Positions 30,886-35,377 of a stretch of DNA of 35,377 nucleotides are shown here, piece by piece. The notes below the pieces were generated by a model, which was given only the letters and a program-made list of their open reading frames with translations, had not been told where the DNA came from and made no database searches. The translations under genes and the position numbers were made by a program. Position 1 is the first letter of the stretch. Each line of letters begins with the position of its first letter. The stretch is from the NCBI GenBank assembly GCA_027492485.1, contig JAPUER010000053.1, positions 70,772 through 106,148 of the forward strand, written 5' to 3'. The DNA is from Betaproteobacteria bacterium. Lineage in GTDB: Bacteria > Pseudomonadota > Gammaproteobacteria > Burkholderiales > Casimicrobiaceae.

Positions 30886-33021
30886 CTATGTCGCCAGTTT
30901 GGAAAGATCGGCCACCTTGTTCATCGCATCACGCAGGTCGCGCAGCAGCGCGAGGCGGTTGGCGCGCACTGCCTTGTCCTCCGCCATCACCATCACCTTG
31001 TCGAAGAATTCGTCGACCGGTGCCTTGAGCGCGGCGAATGACTTCAGGTAACCGGTGAAATCGCCTTTCGTGTAGAGCGCATCTGCGCTCGGGCGGACGG
31101 CGTCGAGCACCTGCCGCAGCGCCTGTTCGGCCGGCTCCTGCGGTGCATCGCTGGCAGCGATCGCTTCGCCACTGTCGAGCGCTTTTCTGAGGATGTTGGC
31201 AACCCGTTTGTTCGCCGCGTTGAGACTGGCCGCTTCCGGCAACGACGCGAATGCCTGGACGGCCGCCAGTTGTGCGGGAACCGTGGCGAGCACGCCGGGC
31301 ATCGGGGCGACGACGGCCTCGATCTCATTGGTGCTCGCACCCGAATCCTTCAGGAAGCCACGCAAGCGATCGTAGATGAAGGCCGAGAGTTCGCCGCTGG
31401 CATCGGCAACCTTGCCGCCAAAGCTCTCGAACGCAACATCGAGCAGCGAAGCGAGCGATACCATCAATTTCTGCTCAACCAGAATGCGAATGACCCCCAA
31501 CGCATGCCGTCGCAGCGCAAACGGATCCTTGTCGCCGGTCGGCGTCTGGCCGATGCCGAACAGTCCGGCGAGCGTTTCCAGTTTGTCTGCCAGCGCCACC
31601 GCCGTCGGTACGCCGGGCGATGGCAGCGCGTCGCCCGCAAAGCGCGGCTGGTAATGCTCGGCGCAGGCCGCGGCCACGTCGGCCGCTTCGCCGTCGTTGA
31701 GCGCGTAGTAGCGCCCCATCGTGCCCTGCAGCTCCGGGAACTCGCCGACCATCAGGGTTACCAGGTCGGCCTTGGCAAGCGTGGCGGCCCGCTCCGCGCG
31801 GGCGCGGTCGGCACCGATCAATTCGGCGATTTCACCCGCGAGCTGCGACACGCGTTCGATACGCTCGCCCTGCGTGCCCAACTTGTTGTGATAGACCACC
31901 TTGGCCAGTTCCGGCACGCGATCGGCGAGCTTCGTCTTCTTGTCGGTCTCGAAGAAGAAGCGTGCATCGGCCAGACGTGGGCGCACCACGCGTTCATTTC
32001 CGGAGATCACGCGGCTCGGGTCGTCGAGTTGCATGTTGGAGACGATCAGGAACTGGTTGCCGAGTTTGCCCGCTGCGTCGAACAGCGGGAAATACTTCTG
32101 GTTCGTCTTCATCGTGAGGATGAGGCATTCCTGCGGCACCGCGAGGAATTCCGGCTCGAACTGACAGACGTAGACCGTCGGCCACTCGACCAGCGAGGTC
32201 ACCTCGTCGAGCAGGTCAGCGTAGCTCGCGGGCGCGCCCAGCGTGGCGCCGAGCGCTTTCGCCCTGGCGTCCAGTTGCGACTGGATCATGTCGCGACGCG
32301 TGGCGAACACCGGTTCCACCTTGCCGTATTGGCGCAGCAGTTCCTCGTAACGGGCGGCCGTATCTAGTTCGACATTGTTCGCGCCCTGGAAGCGGTGGCC
32401 GTGCGTGATACGGCCGGCGTTCAGACCAAGCGCGGTTGCGGCGATCACCTCGTCGCCGTGCAGCGCAACCAGACCATGCGCCGGGCGCACGAAATTGACG
32501 TCGGTCTCGCCGTCGGCGAGCTGATAGGTCATCACTTTCGGGATCGGCAGTTTGGCGAGTGTTGCATCCACCGCGTTTTGCACGCCAGCGGCCAGCTTCG
32601 TTCCGGCTGCGAGTCCGACCAGATAGACGTACTCGGCATTGCCGTCGCTCTCGACCAGCAATTTGTCCGGGCCCTGTGTCGCGTTCGGAAAGCCCTCCGC
32701 AAGGCCTTCGCGCCCGAGGGCAGCGAGCTTCTTGCGCAACGCCACCGAGGCATTGCCCGAAGCGTCGCGCGCCACCGCGATTGGCATCAGTTTTTCCTTG
32801 ATCGCTTTCGCCGGTGCTTCGGCCAGCACTGCATCGACGCGAGCACCAAGGCGGCGCGGCGTGGCAAACGAAACAGTCGTGGCGCCCTCGGCGAGCAAAC
32901 CATCGGCGCGCAGGCTGGCCTCGATGCCCGCAGCAAACGCTTCCCCAAGTTTTTTCAGCGCCTTGGGTGGCAGTTCTTCGGTAAAGAGCTCGATCAGCAG
33001 GGGTTTGGCAGCGGCGTTCAT
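30886..33021 (-). CDS. glyS: Glycyl-tRNA synthetase, beta subunit
   Basis: The beta subunit of the heterotetrameric bacterial glycyl-tRNA synthetase, which charges tRNA-Gly together with GlyQ. The 711-residue protein opens with [15 protein letters not shown], has [11 protein letters not shown], the [17 protein letters not shown] segment, [24 protein letters not shown], and a C-terminal anticodon-binding region ([24 protein letters not shown]). Length is normal (about 690-720). The start codon overlaps the glyQ stop by four bases (ATGA), coupling the two subunits at equal dosage. Confidence 0.97.
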   Translation of the reverse strand: MNAAAKPLLIELFTEELPPKALKKLGEAFAAGIEASLRADGLLAEGATTVSFATPRRLGARVDAVLAEAPAKAIKEKLMPIAVARDASGNASVALRKKLAALGREGLAEGFPNATQGPDKLLVESDGNAEYVYLVGLAAGTKLAAGVQNAVDATLAKLPIPKVMTYQLADGETDVNFVRPAHGLVALHGDEVIAATALGLNAGRITHGHRFQGANNVELDTAARYEELLRQYGKVEPVFATRRDMIQSQLDARAKALGATLGAPASYADLLDEVTSLVEWPTVYVCQFEPEFLAVPQECLILTMKTNQKYFPLFDAAGKLGNQFLIVSNMQLDDPSRVISGNERVVRPRLADARFFFETDKKTKLADRVPELAKVVYHNKLGTQGERIERVSQLAGEIAELIGADRARAERAATLAKADLVTLMVGEFPELQGTMGRYYALNDGEAADVAAACAEHYQPRFAGDALPSPGVPTAVALADKLETLAGLFGIGQTPTGDKDPFALRRHALGVIRILVEQKLMVSLASLLDVAFESFGGKVADASGELSAFIYDRLRGFLKDSGASTNEIEAVVAPMPGVLATVPAQLAAVQAFASLPEAASLNAANKRVANILRKALDSGEAIAASDAPQEPAEQALRQVLDAVRPSADALYTKGDFTGYLKSFAALKAPVDEFFDKVMVMAEDKAVRANRLALLRDLRDAMNKVADLSKLAT

Positions 33022-33941
33022 GCGGCCACCTTCTCTGCGGCGGCAGATTTCTTGAGCATCGGAAAGCCCAGCCGCTCGCGGCTGTCGTAGTAACTCTGGG
33101 CGACGGTGCGCGAGATGTTGCGAATTCGGCCGATGTAGGCCGCGCGCTCGGTGACGCTGATCGCGCCCCGCGCGTCGAGCAGGTTAAAACAGTTGCCGGC
33201 CTTGAGCACCATCTCGTAGGCTGGCAGCGCGAGCTGCGCTTCCATCAGGCGCTTCGCCTCGGCCTCGAAGGTATTGAACTGGCCGAGCAGCACCTCGGCA
33301 CTCGCTTGCTCGAAGCTGTACGTCGACTGCTCAACTTCGTTTTGATGCCAGACGTCGCCATAGCTCAGACTGCGCTCGATGCCATCGACCACGGTGCGGG
33401 CGTAGACGAGGTCATACACGTTCTCGACGCCTTGCAGGTACATGCAAAGGCGCTCGAGCCCATAGGTAATTTCACCGGTGATGGGCTTGCAAGTGAGGCC
33501 GCCGACCTGCTGGAAGTAGGTGAACTGCGTGATCTCCATGCCGTTCATCCACACTTCCCAGCCCAGCCCCCAGGCGCCGAGCGTCGGGTTCTCCCAGTCG
33601 TCTTCCACGAAGCGCACGTCGTTATGCTTGAGATCGAAGCCCAGCGCAGTGAGCGAGCCGAGATAAAGATCGAGAATGTTCGGCGGCGACGGCTTCAACA
33701 CCACCTGATATTGATGATGCTGGTGCAGGCGATTCGGGTTGTCGCCGTAACGGCCATCCTTTGGCCGGCGCGACGGCTGCACGTAGGCGGCGCGCCAGGG
33801 CTCGGGGCCGAGCGCGCGCAGGAAGGTGGCGGTGTGCGAGGTACCGGCGCCGACTTCGAGGTCGATCGGCTGCAGCAGTGCGCAACCCTGCTGGTTCCAG
33901 TAAGTCTGTAGCCGCAAAATGGCTTCTTGAAACGTAATCAT
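33018..33941 (-). CDS. glyQ: Glycyl-tRNA synthetase, alpha subunit
   Basis: The catalytic class II subunit of glycyl-tRNA synthetase. The 307-residue protein begins [23 protein letters not shown] and contains [56 protein letters not shown] and [20 protein letters not shown], all diagnostic. ATG 33941 has no strong Shine-Dalgarno. It follows lnt by 118 bases, a gap carrying a tandem copy of the dispersed ACGAATGACG repeat. Confidence 0.98.
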   Translation of the reverse strand: MITFQEAILRLQTYWNQQGCALLQPIDLEVGAGTSHTATFLRALGPEPWRAAYVQPSRRPKDGRYGDNPNRLHQHHQYQVVLKPSPPNILDLYLGSLTALGFDLKHNDVRFVEDDWENPTLGAWGLGWEVWMNGMEITQFTYFQQVGGLTCKPITGEITYGLERLCMYLQGVENVYDLVYARTVVDGIERSLSYGDVWHQNEVEQSTYSFEQASAEVLLGQFNTFEAEAKRLMEAQLALPAYEMVLKAGNCFNLLDARGAISVTERAAYIGRIRNISRTVAQSYYDSRERLGFPMLKKSAAAEKVAA

Positions 33942-33950
33942 TACTCAGGC

Positions 33951-33983
33951 AGGACGAATGACGGAGGACGAATGACGAAGGTC
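33951..33983. repeat. Tandem ACGAATGACG repeat in the lnt-glyQ gap
   Basis: Two consecutive units, AGGACGAATGACGG and AGGACGAATGACGA, lie in the gap between lnt and glyQ. The same core, with its GGAGG prefix, is found at the rfbA start, 34 kb away. Read on the plus strand each unit resembles a Shine-Dalgarno plus ATG, although here both neighbouring genes are on the minus strand. Confidence 0.6.
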
Positions 33984-34059
33984 ATCGATCCAGATCCGCG
34001 TTCGGCGGGATAGTCGTTGTTTCCGCTGATTTTATGGGGCTTCGGGCGTTATCCGGATG

Positions 34060-35376
34060 TCAGGCGGATGCACTGCCGGAATGTTTGCCGTGGCGCAGCC
34101 GCTGCGCGGCGCCGATACCGAGTCCGGCCAGGCAGATCAGGAGGATCGGCAGATCGCCCCACATCGCATAGGGCGTGGCGCCTTTGCGGCCCTGGATCGT
34201 GGCTTCGAGAATGCCTTCGGTCCACGGCTCCAGCCGCTGCGTGACGCGCCCCTTGTCGTCGATCACGGCGGTGATGCCGGTGTTGTTGGCGCGCAGCATC
34301 GGGCGGCCGGTTTCGATGGCACGCATCCGCGCGAGCTGCAAGTGCTGCTCGGCGGCGGCGCTGCGGCCGAACCAGGCGTCGTTGCTGATGTTGACCAGCA
34401 GCGTCGCGTCGGGCATGGTGCGCAGCACGTCGCGGGCGAAAGCGTCCTCGTAGCAGATCGAAATGCCCAGCGTCTGGCCGTTGATCTTGATCGGCGCCTG
34501 CAAAGGGTCGCCTGCCGCGAAATCGCTCATCGGAATGGTCAGATTGGCATAGAACCACGCCAGCGGCCCGCGCAGCGGCATGTATTCGCCAAACGGCACC
34601 AGATGCACCTTGCGGTACTGCTGCGCGTCCGCCACGCCCATCGACACGGCGGCGTTGTAGAACTTGTCGTTCTCCTGCACCGGCACGCCGATCAGCAGGT
34701 TCGCATTCTTGCTGAAGGCAATGCCGCGCAGCTTCTCGATGTACTCCGGCGGAATGCGCGACAGCGGCGCCGGCAGCGCCGTCTCGGGCAGGATGATCAG
34801 CTCCCCCTTGGCCTGCGCGACGAGCTTTTCGTAGAGCTGCAAGGTCTGGACGAACTTCTCCGGCTCCCATTTCATGGATTGGGGGACGTTGCCCTGGAGG
34901 AGGGAGACGCGAAGGGGTATGCCGCTCTGCGACGTAAAGGTCGGCGCAGCGACCGTTTGAAGCAGAAGCACCAAGGCAATGACCGGCGCCAGTGCAACAA
35001 AAATGCGCGTATCGACCAAAGCCCAGCGAAGTAGGCGACTCCGAAATCTGGTTGACCGCCAAAGCCCCGGGATCAGGAACGCAAACGACGCGCCAACCAG
35101 CAGAACCGTCCAGGACGTGCCAAACACCCCGAACACGGGCAAAACCAGTGCCAACGAGTTTGGCGCTGTCTGCGACGCGCCGACGCTCAACCACTCAAAC
35201 CCCGTAAACAAATGCGCCCGCAAATACTCAGCAAACGTCCATGCCGAGGCGAACATAAACGCAAACGCAACTGGGTGGTAGGCGCGGGGGTGACCGCGGG
35301 CCCAGGTGGGGGGGGCGGGGCACCCCCCGCCGACAGGCCGCGCCCCGCGCCGCGCCTGGGCGCCCCACCCCGGGGA
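34060..35376 (-). CDS. lnt: Apolipoprotein N-acyltransferase Lnt, N-terminus missing
   Basis: Lnt adds the third acyl chain to lipoproteins in the inner membrane. The visible part holds the last membrane segments and the complete nitrilase domain: LFTGFEWLSVG, LLQGNVPQSMKW, LILPETALP (catalytic Glu), VHLVPFGEYMP (Lys), ISICYEDAF (Cys), LLVNISNDAWFG, and RANNTG. A full Lnt has about 510-540 residues; the homologous part here is only about 405. The frame stays open to the window end, but upstream of about 35280 the predicted residues are Gly/Pro/Arg-rich and not membrane-like, so homology stops there. An in-frame ATG at 35256 is internal to the family alignment, not a true start. Confidence 0.88.
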   Translation of the reverse strand, partial: SPGWGAQARRGARPVGGGCPAPPTWARGHPRAYHPVAFAFMFASAWTFAEYLRAHLFTGFEWLSVGASQTAPNSLALVLPVFGVFGTSWTVLLVGASFAFLIPGLWRSTRFRSRLLRWALVDTRIFVALAPVIALVLLLQTVAAPTFTSQSGIPLRVSLLQGNVPQSMKWEPEKFVQTLQLYEKLVAQAKGELIILPETALPAPLSRIPPEYIEKLRGIAFSKNANLLIGVPVQENDKFYNAAVSMGVADAQQYRKVHLVPFGEYMPLRGPLAWFYANLTIPMSDFAAGDPLQAPIKINGQTLGISICYEDAFARDVLRTMPDATLLVNISNDAWFGRSAAAEQHLQLARMRAIETGRPMLRANNTGITAVIDDKGRVTQRLEPWTEGILEATIQGRKGATPYAMWGDLPILLICLAGLGIGAAQRLRHGKHSGSASA

Positions 35377-35377
35377 G
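35284..35377. other. Extremely G+C-rich low-complexity right end
   Basis: About nine in ten bases are G or C, with runs of seven G and of C that can pair. The sequence replaces what should be the N-terminal membrane helices of Lnt. I read it as an assembly edge or an inserted repeat rather than coding sequence. Confidence 0.55.

Noticed and set aside
34049-35194. Second long minus-strand frame overlapping lnt
   Set aside because: Arg/Gly-rich shadow with no family features; the nitrilase motifs are all in the other frame.

Overview
The window is G+C-rich chromosomal DNA, almost certainly from a betaproteobacterium of Burkholderiales type. Several gene blocks are typical of that group: lnt-glyQ-glyS-gmhB-plsC-DUF45 peptidase, lptM-lysA divergent from cyaY, methyltransferase-rnhA divergent from gloB-mltD, and engB divergent from cytochrome c4. 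A lysine/alanine/proline-rich histone H1-like protein and paired Fe(III)-type binding proteins also fit. I see no rRNA, tRNA, CRISPR array, transposase or phage gene. Both ends run into very G+C-rich, low-complexity sequence and the last gene (lnt) loses recognisable homology there, so the window is probably a whole draft contig.

Layout. 74-2417: rfbA-rfbC-rfbD (dTDP-L-rhamnose; rfbB not in the window). 2495-4435: secreted trypsin-fold protease with a DUF5648-like tail. 4509-6067 (minus): cytochrome c4 then a MOSC protein, with an intrinsic terminator written into the first MOSC codons. 6171-8414: engB and, convergent to it, comM; comM has a good LexA-type box over its promoter. 8617-11804: FecR/DUF6600 exported protein and an MFS transporter. 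12006-14169 (minus): two paralogous periplasmic binding proteins without permease or ATPase. 14268-16018 (minus): 2OG-Fe(II) oxygenase, dtd, VOC protein. 16071-20360 (plus): a catabolic block of denD-like dehydrogenase, class II aldolase, an APH-fold kinase and an ACAD10/11-type acyl-CoA dehydrogenase. 20474-21172: radC. 21347-25623: rnhA and methyltransferase (minus), gloB and mltD (plus). 25760-28257 (minus): small basic unknown protein, histone-like protein, lysA, lptM. 28296-35376: cyaY (plus), then the minus-strand lnt-to-peptidase block.

Most of the window is housekeeping. The parts most worth a second look are: the kinase/dehydrogenase pair at 17932-20360, which looks like the two halves of mammalian ACAD10/11 and like LvaA/LvaC of levulinate catabolism; the LexA-type box at comM (and a weaker one at radC); two intrinsic terminators placed between or inside co-directional genes; and dispersed repeats, one of which seems to supply the ribosome site and start codon of rfbA. 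All family names come from reading motifs in the sequence; no database search was run.
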